A DNA stretch of 6,254 nt, taken from NCBI GenBank assembly GCA_030146505.1, contig JASLCO010000115.1, positions 1-6,254 of the forward strand, given 5' to 3'. Both the position numbers and the translations under genes were made by a program. Positions 1-6,021 of this stretch are shown in pieces. The DNA is from Moraxellaceae bacterium (GTDB taxonomy: Bacteria; Pseudomonadota; Gammaproteobacteria; Pseudomonadales; Moraxellaceae). Under the pieces are notes generated by a model. It was not told the DNA's origin. It did not search any database and saw nothing but the letters and a program-made list of their open reading frames with translations. The stretch's first letter is position 1, and every line of letters begins with the position of its first letter.

Positions 1-751
1 AGGCATAGCTGGTCACCAGTGCCGCACCCATCTGATCGACCTGGGGAATAGGCAGGCCGTATACAGAGAAATCCCAGACTTCTTTTTTACGCAATAGATT
101 GCCACGCACCATGGCATGCATCAGGCGTACAAGCAGTACAGAGCGATAGGCCTCACCACCACGATCCAGAGCACCAGGCAGCGTCGCCAGCTTGAAGGTG
201 CTGGCGGTTTCGGTCATACGGCGGCCTGCAGATTCGCTGGTCAGCGCGCCAGTGATGATCATGGGCAGGCCTTGATAGCCGTTCACATAGGTATTCATGA
301 AGGCCACACGTAGCGCGTAGTCACCCCATAGTGCAGTGGGCAAGCGCATGAAACGGGCAGCGCGCTCTACACGCTCCATATCCAGCCACTGTGGCTTTTC
401 ATCCACGGCACCGATAAAGGCCTTGAGTTCGGGCGGAGCATCAGCAACGGCATCAATGCCGTTCACAATGGCTGTTTCCAGCATTTCGCGAATCTTGCGG
501 AAACCCAGCTCGGGAATGAGGGCAGCGTAGGCATCAGCCAGAGGGTCACCCATAAGAGTGAGCTGGCGGAAGAATTCCACTTTTTCCGGATCGGCCAGCA
601 GTGCAGTGATGCGTGAGTTCTTTTTCAGGATGCTGTTTTCGCCCAGCTCGCTGCGGAAGCGTTCGGGAACAATGTCCAGATCCAGATTGCCGTAAACACG
701 CGGGGCAACGCGCTTTTGCATTTCCGAAATATTGCGTTCGCTATAAGCCAT
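1..751 (-). CDS. MpaB / rubber-oxygenase (DUF2236) family heme oxygenase, C-terminus cut by window edge
   Basis: An open frame of 250 codons runs from ATG at 751-749 to the left edge without a stop, so the C-terminus lies outside. The family includes the latex-clearing protein Lcp and fungal MpaB, which oxidatively cleave C=C bonds using heme b. Family-like stretches are GLPMIITGAL (161-170), RRMTETASTFKLAT (177-190), VLLVRLMHAMVR (205-216) and WDFSVYGLPIPQVDQM (226-241). R178, T182 and H212 keep the spacing (R, +4 T, +30 H) that I recall for Arg164, Thr168 and the axial heme ligand His198 of Lcp from strain K30, so a heme-binding protein is likely. I see no signal peptide in the N-terminus (MAYSERNISEMQKR), which suggests a cytoplasmic enzyme. 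A modest AGGGA lies about 9 nt before the ATG. It is 42 bp downstream of tetR on the same strand and probably co-transcribed. The substrate is unknown; an unsaturated lipid or terpenoid is only a guess. Confidence 0.82.
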   Translation of the reverse strand, partial: MAYSERNISEMQKRVAPRVYGNLDLDIVPERFRSELGENSILKKNSRITALLADPEKVEFFRQLTLMGDPLADAYAALIPELGFRKIREMLETAIVNGIDAVADAPPELKAFIGAVDEKPQWLDMERVERAARFMRLPTALWGDYALRVAFMNTYVNGYQGLPMIITGALTSESAGRRMTETASTFKLATLPGALDRGGEAYRSVLLVRLMHAMVRGNLLRKKEVWDFSVYGLPIPQVDQMGAALVTSYA

Positions 752-793
752 GATGCGGGTTCCCTGGAAGACGGAAAAAATGAGGGTGGAAAT

Positions 794-1504
794 TCAAAGG
801 CCGTGCCGGCGCAGGGCGGCATCGACTTCATCACTGGTAAATGAAACTTGCAGATAGCCGAGGATGGATCGCATCAGCTCGCGCAGGAAAACCGGTTCAT
901 CCATGGCGCCAGCACCTACCTCCAGCTGACCGGCTTCAAGACGGGCAGAGAGCATGGCCACGGCCTGACGCAGGGCAAAATCCACAGCCAGCGCCGGCTC
1001 GGGGTGATGGATTTCATGTGCCAGCTCGAGAAAGTGGCGCTTGAGTGCAGTGAGTACACCGGCACGCAATTCTTTCAGCGCCTGCGCGTAGTAATCATCG
1101 ACCAGAGCGCGGGCAAAACTGGACTGCAGCAAATGCTGGTTGGCATGCGAATAGCGCATGACGAGACTGGTCACGAAAGCCAGACGTTCCACATAGCTGT
1201 GCTGATGTGAGGTGCTGCTCGGAATAGCCTCCAGCATGGCCAGGGCATTGCCGGTGAAATGGCGATAGGCCTCGCGCAGCAGGCCTTCCTTGTCACCGAA
1301 GCGGCGGTAGATGGAGGCGGGCGCCACACCGGCACGGCTGGCGATATCGCCCACCGTAATGGCCTCGAAACCACGCTCGCGGAACAGCTGCAGGGCCGCC
1401 TCCAGCAAGACCTGTTCGGTATGACGGCTGCGATCCTGGCGGGATTGCGGGCGTTGGGCCTGGGCGACAGTTGTTGAGGCTGATGGCGAGGAAAGCGCAG
1501 ACAT
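794..1504 (-). CDS. TetR-family transcriptional regulator
   Basis: A one-component repressor that would bind operator DNA as a dimer and release it on binding a small ligand. With the ATG at 1504 the protein is 236 aa, within the usual range but with a roughly 25-residue Ser/Gln-rich leader. The TetR_N helix-turn-helix lies at about residues 28-76: RHTEQVLLEAALQLFRERGF, then ITVGDIASRAGVAPASIY as the HTH, then RRFGDKEGLL. The all-helical C-terminal half (about 85-230) is the ligand and dimer domain; I cannot assign a ligand class. A GTG at 1549-1547 would add 15 residues, but it lies inside the palindrome and upstream of the proposed -10 box, so I prefer ATG 1504. Neither start has a good Shine-Dalgarno, so a leaderless or short-leader message is possible. 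The gene precedes the MpaB-like gene and diverges from ygiD, which are its likely targets along with itself. Confidence 0.9.
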   Translation of the reverse strand: MSALSSPSASTTVAQAQRPQSRQDRSRHTEQVLLEAALQLFRERGFEAITVGDIASRAGVAPASIYRRFGDKEGLLREAYRHFTGNALAMLEAIPSSTSHQHSYVERLAFVTSLVMRYSHANQHLLQSSFARALVDDYYAQALKELRAGVLTALKRHFLELAHEIHHPEPALAVDFALRQAVAMLSARLEAGQLEVGAGAMDEPVFLRELMRSILGYLQVSFTSDEVDAALRRHGL

Positions 1505-1530
1505 GGCAGGTCCGGTCCGGATTTGTGCAA

Positions 1531-1559
1531 AATGTAAATGGGAATTCACATTTACACAA
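1531..1559 (-). promoter_or_regulatory. candidate sigma70 promoter of the tetR operon
   Basis: Read on the minus strand, TTGTGT (1559-1554) and TACATT (1536-1531) are separated by 17 bp. They match the -35 and -10 consensus at 3/6 and 4/6 positions. Transcription would begin near 1524, about 20 nt before ATG 1504. The boxes are weak alone; the support comes from ideal spacing and from the palindrome filling the interval, a common arrangement for TetR-type repression by steric block. Confidence 0.35.
1533..1556. promoter_or_regulatory. 24-bp near-perfect palindrome, probable TetR operator
   Basis: The left arm TGTAAATG (1533-1540) and right arm CATTTACA (1549-1556) are exact reverse complements. 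The central 8 bases contain the palindrome GAATTC (1542-1547), so 11 of 12 base pairs across the dyad are symmetric; only G1541/A1548 breaks it. Size and symmetry fit a TetR dimer or dimer-pair site. It lies upstream of tetR, within its candidate promoter and 153 bp before the divergent ygiD start. That the adjacent TetR protein binds here is inference from position. I saw no second copy of both arms elsewhere in the window. Confidence 0.62.
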
Positions 1560-1576
1560 TGACCGTTCGGGCAGTC

Positions 1577-1589
1577 TTTCAGGCTGAAA
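1577..1589. repeat. 13-bp inverted repeat in the tetR-ygiD intergenic region
   Basis: TTTCAG (1577-1582) and CTGAAA (1584-1589) form perfect 6-bp arms around one central G. It is unrelated in sequence to the 24-bp palindrome 20 bp away. It could be a second regulator site for the divergent promoters, but a dyad of this size can occur by chance. Confidence 0.25.
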
Positions 1590-1693
1590 ATCAGTCAATC
1601 GGACGAAAGCCGGGCAATTGTTCCCATGCGAGCAACAGTACTTTGCGCCCAGCCCGGTTTATCCCGGGGCGAGGAGGGCGCATCCTGCTTGCC

Positions 1694-1700
1694 AAGGAGG
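1694..1700 (+). promoter_or_regulatory. strong ribosome binding site of ygiD
   Basis: AAGGAGG lies 8 nt before the ATG at 1709. It fixes the start of the dioxygenase and rules out the in-frame upstream extension to 1538, whose 57 residues have no family resemblance and would cross the regulatory region. Confidence 0.85.
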
Positions 1701-1708
1701 AGATCATC

Positions 1709-2488
1709 ATGCTGCCCACCCTGTTCATATCCCACGGCTCCCCCATGCTGGCCGTCGAGCCCGGCGTCTATGGCGCCGCTTGGGCAAAAATGGCCCAGGC
1801 ATTGCCCAGGCCCGAGGCCATCCTCATGGTGTCCGCACACTGGAATACGCGGCAGCCGGCTTTGAGTGCGGCCACCGTGCCCGCCACCATTCATGATTTC
1901 GGCGGCTTTCCGGCTGCGCTTTATGACATCCGCTATCCCGCGCCGGGCGCACCGCAACTGGCTGCGCGTGTCGTGAATCTTCTGGCTGAGGCGGACATTC
2001 CCGTAGGCGTGGCGCCGGATCGCGGTCTGGATCACGGTGCCTGGGTGCCGCTCCTGCAGATGTATCCCGAGGCCGATATTCCCGTGACACAGCTTTCCGT
2101 ACAGCCGGGGCTGGATGCGGAGTGGCATCTGCGCCTGGGCGAGGCCCTGCGACCACTGCGTGATCAGAACGTGCTCATCATTGGTTCCGGCAGCCTCACG
2201 CATAATCTGCATGAATTCCATTTCGATGAATTCAATACGGATGTGGCGGATGACTATGTGCATGCTTTCCAGGACTGGATGCACGAGGCCCTGCAGAAAA
2301 ATGATCGCGCTGCTTTGGTCGGCTGGCTGCAGCAAGCGCCATCAGCGCGACGTGCTCATCCCACGCCCGAGCATTTGCTGCCGCTGTTTGTGGCCTATGG
2401 TGCTGCTGCTGAAAATCCGGCACTGCAAAGGCCCCTGGCCAATTACTCCGGCGGCGCACTGGCCATGGACTGTTATGTCTTTTCCTGA
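1709..2488 (+). CDS. ygiD: YgiD/LigB-type class III extradiol dioxygenase (4,5-DOPA dioxygenase family)
   Basis: A protein of 259 aa, close to the size of E. coli YgiD. The family cleaves catechol rings next to the hydroxyl pair; YgiD and plant DODA convert DOPA to 4,5-seco-DOPA, using a metal held by three histidines. The fold is single-domain and cytoplasmic. Landmarks are the N-terminal FISHGSPM with H9, VSAHW with H44, TIHDFGGFPAALYDIRYPAPG (split here as TIHDFGGFP at 60-68 and ALYDIRYPAPG at 70-80), GLDHGAW with H109, SLTHNL with H165, and HPTPEHLLPL with H217 and H222. H9, H44 and H222 correspond to the family's metal ligands, and H109 and H165 to other conserved active-site histidines. 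All are present, so it should be active. It faces tetR across a 204-bp region carrying the palindrome and may be co-regulated. The natural substrate is not known; DOPA activity can be incidental in bacteria. Confidence 0.92.
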   Translation: MLPTLFISHGSPMLAVEPGVYGAAWAKMAQALPRPEAILMVSAHWNTRQPALSAATVPATIHDFGGFPAALYDIRYPAPGAPQLAARVVNLLAEADIPVGVAPDRGLDHGAWVPLLQMYPEADIPVTQLSVQPGLDAEWHLRLGEALRPLRDQNVLIIGSGSLTHNLHEFHFDEFNTDVADDYVHAFQDWMHEALQKNDRAALVGWLQQAPSARRAHPTPEHLLPLFVAYGAAAENPALQRPLANYSGGALAMDCYVFS

Positions 2489-2499
2489 ATGAGCTGGCA

Positions 2500-2527
2500 A
2501 AAAATCCCCGCGTTCGCGGGGATTTTT
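2500..2527. terminator. symmetric intrinsic terminator between ygiD and the MFS gene
   Basis: The arms 2500-2511 and 2516-2527 pair perfectly over 12 bp: a GC core ATCCCCGC/GCGGGGAT around loop GTTC, flanked by A5 on the left and T5 on the right. Because the A and T runs pair, the reverse strand also has a T tract after the hairpin. It sits 11 nt after the ygiD stop and 94 nt after the convergent MFS stop, so it should terminate both. Confidence 0.92.
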
Positions 2528-2621
2528 CATGGCGCTTGTATGGCTGACTCCACAAGCGGGTAGCAGGTATTCAAGTCCACGATTTCCGTTTTTGAGAGTT
2601 ATCGCTCGCGCCGCGCCGGCT

Positions 2622-4025
2622 TCAGGTTTCATCAGCCACAGGCTCCTTGGGCTTTGCAATCCGGCTGTCACGGTCCAGCTGGAAAAAGATGCTGGCAGCC
2701 AGCATGCCGATCAGGCCGATGCTGATGTAAGTGGCGTGAAAAGCCCCCACCACGGTTTCCCTTTGCAGTTTTCCCTCGGTAAATGCCGCCAGCAGGGCTG
2801 CCGCCATGGCTACGCCCAGGCTCATGGACAGCTGCATCATCACGGAAAGCAGGCTGTTGCCGCTGCTGGCCGTGTCATCGTCCAGATCCTTCAGCGTTAC
2901 CGTATTCATGGCGGCAAACTGTATGGAATTGAAAATGCCGAAAACAAAGAATTGCAGGCACAGTCCCCACACTGGCATGGCCGGGGTAATGATGGCGTAA
3001 GAGGTAATCATGCCGCCTACCAGCAGGGTGTTGACCACGAGCACGCGCTGGTAACCGAAGTGCTTCACCAGCTGGTTCACAAAGGTTTTCGAGGTCATGG
3101 CCCCCAGCGCAGCGGGAATCATCAGCATCCCGGCGTGAAAGGGGGAAAAGCCCAGGGCAAGTTGCAGGAAGAGAGGAGTGAGATAGGGGATTCCTCCACT
3201 GCCCAGGCGGGCAAAAAGATTGCCGATAATGCCCACGGAAAAACTGTGTATGCGAAACAGCTGAAGGCTGAACAGTGGTCGAGGCACACGTGCTGCGTGC
3301 AGCCAGTAGGCGCCAAAGAAAGCCAGCCCGGCAATCAACAGGAAAAGTGCCACGGCCAGTGTGATGGATTTTTCCCCCAGGCCTTGCAGGGCCAGTGATA
3401 CCAGCACCATCGCCGCGCCAAAAAACATGAAGCCCTGCAGGTCGAATTTGCCGGCATTGGTACGCAGATTCGGCATGTAGCGCCAGGTGGCAATGCAGCC
3501 GGCAATGCCCACGGGAATATTGATCAGAAAAACCCAGTGCCAGCTTGATATCTCGACCAGCCACCCTCCCAAGGTCGGTCCCAGCAAGGGGCCGATCAGG
3601 CCGGGGATAACGACAAAGCTCAACACTTGCAACAGTTTTTCACGCGGCACAGTGCGCAGAATGGCGAGTCGCCCCACGGGCAGCAGCAAGGAACCGCCCA
3701 TGCCCTGCACGATGCGCGCAATGATCAGCATGCCGAGCGAGGAGGACAGGGCACAGAGCAGTGATCCCAGGCTGAAGAGCAGGACTGCACTGAAGAACAC
3801 ATTGCGTGTGCCGAAACGGTCTGCCAGCCAGCCGGAAACCGGAATGAGCAAGGCAACGGTCAATGCGTAGGAAACCACCAGCGCCTGCATGCGCAAAGGA
3901 CTTTCATCCAGGCTTACCGCCATGCGTGGCAATGCCGTATTGAGGATGGTCATGTCCAGCGCCTGCATGAAGAAGCCAATGGCCACAATCCAGGGCAACA
4001 CGCCGTAACCTTGTTTCGTTGCCAT
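2622..4025 (-). CDS. mdtD: MdtD-like MFS multidrug exporter (DHA2 / EmrB-QacA type)
   Basis: An inner-membrane proton-driven exporter of 467 aa (E. coli MdtD is about 471). Strong MdtD-like landmarks are GFFMQALDMTILNTALPRM (18-35), GWLADRFGTRNVFF (65-78, MFS motif A), ARIVQGMGG (103-111), PGLIGPLLGPTLGGWLVE (141-158), SWHWVFLINIPVGI (161-174), LFSLQLFR (251-258), GFSPFHAGMLMIP (292-304), MNTVTLKDL (373-381) and SSGNSLLSVMMQLSMS (387-402). Hydrophobic segments cover most of the chain, consistent with 12-14 membrane helices. The start at 4025 is preceded by AAAGGAA at 8-nt spacing; the upstream in-frame start at 4091 would add 22 residues without family match. In E. coli mdtD lies with mdtABC and baeSR; here it is alone, divergent from cfa. 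Substrates cannot be deduced, and efflux by MdtD itself is poorly established. Confidence 0.92.
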   Translation of the reverse strand: MATKQGYGVLPWIVAIGFFMQALDMTILNTALPRMAVSLDESPLRMQALVVSYALTVALLIPVSGWLADRFGTRNVFFSAVLLFSLGSLLCALSSSLGMLIIARIVQGMGGSLLLPVGRLAILRTVPREKLLQVLSFVVIPGLIGPLLGPTLGGWLVEISSWHWVFLINIPVGIAGCIATWRYMPNLRTNAGKFDLQGFMFFGAAMVLVSLALQGLGEKSITLAVALFLLIAGLAFFGAYWLHAARVPRPLFSLQLFRIHSFSVGIIGNLFARLGSGGIPYLTPLFLQLALGFSPFHAGMLMIPAALGAMTSKTFVNQLVKHFGYQRVLVVNTLLVGGMITSYAIITPAMPVWGLCLQFFVFGIFNSIQFAAMNTVTLKDLDDDTASSGNSLLSVMMQLSMSLGVAMAAALLAAFTEGKLQRETVVGAFHATYISIGLIGMLAASIFFQLDRDSRIAKPKEPVADET

Positions 4026-4033
4026 TACAGAAA

Positions 4034-4040
4034 TTCCTTT
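4034..4040 (-). promoter_or_regulatory. ribosome binding site of the mdtD-like gene
   Basis: On the minus strand AAAGGAA ends 8 nt before the ATG at 4025-4023. It selects this start over the longer in-frame frame beginning at 4091. Confidence 0.75.
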
Positions 4041-4075
4041 CGGACATAACGCGGCAAAGCATAGCAACAGTTTTC

Positions 4076-4085
4076 CATTGCAATG
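4076..4085. repeat. 10-bp palindrome in the mdtD-cfa divergent intergenic region
   Basis: CATTGCAATG is perfectly self-complementary and lies near the place where a -35 box for the mdtD-like gene would be, given a TATGCT -10 candidate at 4063-4058. The 143-bp region 4026-4168 must hold the promoters of both divergent genes, but I could not find a well-spaced consensus pair for either. It is a weak candidate operator. Confidence 0.2.
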
Positions 4086-4156
4086 CCACATTGAGCGCCT
4101 GTTGATGTATGACTTGTGGCAAAGGGCAGGGGGCCCTTGAGGAAGACAGGAAAACC

Positions 4157-4164
4157 AGGGAGGA
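4157..4164 (+). promoter_or_regulatory. ribosome binding site of cfa
   Basis: AGGGAGGA contains GGAGG five nt before the ATG at 4169. It supports that start over the in-frame ATG at 4109, which would add 20 hydrophilic residues outside the family alignment and has no good Shine-Dalgarno site. Confidence 0.75.
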
Positions 4165-4168
4165 CGTC

Positions 4169-5356
4169 ATGCTCACCAATCTCTTTCCGGAACTGGCCGA
4201 AGTCAATCTGCCGTTGCGTATACGCCTGACAGACGGATCCGCTTTTGATCTTGACGAGAATCCGCAGGTCACTCTGGCAATCCTTGATCCCGGCCTGCTG
4301 TCCGAACTGAATCATGTCAGCCTGGACAGCCTCGCCGAAGCCTATGTGCAAGGCCGCATGGACATTGAAGGCCCCTTGCTGGATGCCGTGGACATTGCGC
4401 GCCGTCTCAGCGCGGCGCTGCCTGACGATGAGGCATTACCACCCGAACGGGCGACCCACCAGCGCGAAGACGATGCCCGTGCCATTTCCTATCACTACGA
4501 TCTTTCCAATGATTTCTACCGTCTCTGGCTGGACCCGGAAATGGTGTATTCCTGCGCCTATTTTGAAACAGGAAAGGAAAGCCTGGCGCAGGCGCAACTG
4601 GCCAAGCTTCGGCACCTGTGCCGCAAGCTGCGCCTGCTGCCGGGCGAACGACTGCTGGATGTCGGTTGTGGCTGGGGAGGGCTTTCCAGGCTGGCGGCCC
4701 GCGAATTTGGTGCAGATGTATTCGGCATCACCCTGAGCAAGGAGCAACTGAATCTGGCGTGGAAGCGCGTCAAGGCGGAAGGGCTGCAGCAGAAGGTACA
4801 ACTCGAGCTCATGGATTATCGCGACCTCCCGGAAGACGGTCGCTTCGACAAGGTCGTCAGCGTGGGCATGTTCGAGCATGTGGGCCATGCCAATCTGCCA
4901 CGGTATTTTCAAAAACTGCATGCCTGTGTACGGCCAGGCGGCCTGGTGATGAATCACGGTATCACGGCGCATTTCACGGATGCTGCCCTGCAAGGTACAC
5001 AAGGTGGAGGCACCTTCATCGAGCGCCACGTATTCCCCCGCGGTGAAATACCCCATCTGGCAATGGCGGTTTCCGGTATCAGCAATGCCGGCCTGGAAGT
5101 GGTCGATGTAGAAGGCTTGCGCCCTCATTACGCCCGTACGCTGGAATTCTGGAGTGCCAATCTGGAAAAGAACCTGGAGAAAGCAGCCCGGCTGGTGGAT
5201 GCGAAATCATTGCGTATCTGGCGCCTGTATCTGGCCGGCTGTGCCTACGGTTTTCGCCAGGGCTGGGTCAACCTGCACCAGATTCTGGCCGGGCGTCCCG
5301 ACACGGATGGCCACCTGGATATTCCCTGGAGCCGGCGGGATATTTATCAGGCATGA
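4169..5356 (+). CDS. cfa: cyclopropane-fatty-acyl-phospholipid synthase
   Basis: A protein of 395 aa (E. coli Cfa is 382). It transfers a methylene group from S-adenosylmethionine to cis double bonds of membrane phospholipid acyl chains, at the inner face of the cytoplasmic membrane, usually in stationary phase or under acid and solvent stress. The N-terminal lipid-binding region spans about 1-100. Then come ISYHYDLSNDFYRLWLD (106-122), VYSCAYF (126-132) and the SAM-binding motif LLDVGCGWGGLSRLAAREFG (162-181), followed by FGITLSKEQ (185-193), SVGMFEHVG (231-239) and MNHGI (261-265). C129, E236, H263 and Y321 correspond to the bicarbonate-site residues of E. coli Cfa (Cys139, Glu239, His266, Tyr317), so the active site appears complete. 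It stands alone as a transcript, bounded by a terminator, and diverges from the exporter. Related SAM-dependent lipid methyltransferases are the alternative, less likely given the conserved cysteine and histidine. Confidence 0.94.
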   Translation: MLTNLFPELAEVNLPLRIRLTDGSAFDLDENPQVTLAILDPGLLSELNHVSLDSLAEAYVQGRMDIEGPLLDAVDIARRLSAALPDDEALPPERATHQREDDARAISYHYDLSNDFYRLWLDPEMVYSCAYFETGKESLAQAQLAKLRHLCRKLRLLPGERLLDVGCGWGGLSRLAAREFGADVFGITLSKEQLNLAWKRVKAEGLQQKVQLELMDYRDLPEDGRFDKVVSVGMFEHVGHANLPRYFQKLHACVRPGGLVMNHGITAHFTDAALQGTQGGGTFIERHVFPRGEIPHLAMAVSGISNAGLEVVDVEGLRPHYARTLEFWSANLEKNLEKAARLVDAKSLRIWRLYLAGCAYGFRQGWVNLHQILAGRPDTDGHLDIPWSRRDIYQA

Positions 5357-5432
5357 AATGCTTTTCCCCTTCGCCCGTTTTATGGCTCATAAGAAATTTT
5401 TCCGTGTAAAAATCCTGCCTGAAAAACCAAAG

Positions 5433-5460
5433 AAAAAGCCCGCATGACGCGGGCTTTTTT
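5433..5460. terminator. symmetric intrinsic terminator after cfa
   Basis: AAAAAGCCCGC (5433-5443) pairs with GCGGGCTTTTT (5449-5459) around the 5-nt loop ATGAC, followed by one more T. The A and T runs give a T tract on both strands, so it can end cfa (76 nt upstream) and also the minus-strand hotdog transcript that arrives from 5581. Confidence 0.9.
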
Positions 5461-5580
5461 CTTGCCGTCAGCTCGGTTCGGTGGGGGAACCGTAGCCTTG
5501 CCGACGACAGGAAAATCCTAACAAGTGAAGGAGGGCTGCACTGTTGGGTTTTCTTTTCAGTTTGATGATCTTTATAAACC
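5461..5580. other. non-coding gap between cfa terminator and hotdog gene, with a small hairpin
   Basis: No coding frame here looks real. It contains a hairpin with perfect 6-bp arms CGGTTC (5474-5479) and GAACCG (5487-5492) around a 7-nt loop, and the direct repeat CTTGCCG at 5461 and 5498. On the minus strand it would be the 3' untranslated tail of the hotdog mRNA up to the terminator. I recognise no known riboswitch or small-RNA family. Confidence 0.4.
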
Positions 5581-6021
5581 TCAACCTTCCGTCAGCAGAA
5601 AATGCGAGCGCGCCACCGCCACGGGTTTGTTGCGGTCTTCCTGCCATGCGGTCATCTGTACATTGGCTACGCGCTTGCCTTGCTTGGTGATACTGCACTG
5701 GGCATACAGCGTGTCTGCCTTGCCGGAACGCAGATAGTCCACGGAAAAATCCACGGTACGCGGAATTTCGGCCGATTCGCGTATCCAGAGCAGGTGCAGA
5801 AGGGCCGCCGTTTCCATGAAGCCACCGATAACACCGCCGTGCAGTGCTGGGAGGCGGTCGTTGCCGATGTTTTCCGGCTTGAATGGCAGCACGAAAAGCA
5901 GCTCTTCATTGCCTGTGACCTGCATCTGCACGCCGAGCAGGCGCGCATAGGGAAGCTGGTCCAGAATGCTGCTGTAATCACGGCTTTCCTTGGCGCCTTG
6001 TACCAGCTGCACGATATTCAT
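5581..6021 (-). CDS. PaaI-like hotdog-fold acyl-CoA thioesterase
   Basis: A small cytoplasmic hotdog protein of 146 aa from ATG 6021, the usual size for PaaI-type thioesterases, which hydrolyse acyl-CoA or aryl-CoA to free acid and CoA as dimers or tetramers. The fold signature is LHGGVIGGFMETAALLHLL (60-78), with H61-G62-G63 at the start of the central helix, then strands TVDFSVDYLRSG (89-100), LYAQCSITKQGKRVANVQMTA (split as LYAQCSITKQGK at 105-116 and RVANVQMTA at 117-125) and PVAVARSHFLL (133-143). The acidic residue on the helix is E70, where PaaI has a catalytic aspartate; glutamate could still serve. A GTG at 6024 is an alternative start one codon earlier. The ATG shares its A with the stop of the upstream hotdog gene, so translation is probably coupled. 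The substrate is unknown. Confidence 0.88.
   Translation of the reverse strand: MNIVQLVQGAKESRDYSSILDQLPYARLLGVQMQVTGNEELLFVLPFKPENIGNDRLPALHGGVIGGFMETAALLHLLWIRESAEIPRTVDFSVDYLRSGKADTLYAQCSITKQGKRVANVQMTAWQEDRNKPVAVARSHFLLTEG

Noticed and set aside
1618..1644. TTGTTC and TACTTT as a promoter for ygiD
   Set aside because: The spacing is only 15 bp and both boxes match the consensus poorly, so I did not list it.
1538..1708. 57-residue N-terminal extension of the YgiD-like protein
   Set aside because: It crosses the palindrome and the divergent promoter region, shows no family similarity, and the AAGGAGG at 1694 points to the start at 1709.
1595..2335. 246-codon minus-strand open frame opposite ygiD
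   Set aside because: Low-complexity His/Gly/Arg composition and no motif; the plus-strand frame has all dioxygenase histidines.
2529..3398. 289-codon plus-strand open frame opposite the MFS gene
   Set aside because: It is rich in Gln, His and Gly with no recognisable domain and mirrors the codon pattern of the minus-strand exporter, whose family motifs are clear.
4436..5128. 230-codon minus-strand open frame opposite cfa
   Set aside because: It lies entirely within cfa, whose SAM motif and active-site residues are intact; no ribosome site or family match.
5382..5447. 21-codon lysine-rich reading frame (MAHKKFF... to ...KKKPA) after cfa
   Set aside because: No Shine-Dalgarno precedes the ATG, the last codons are the terminator hairpin itself, and the lysines come from the A-run of that hairpin.
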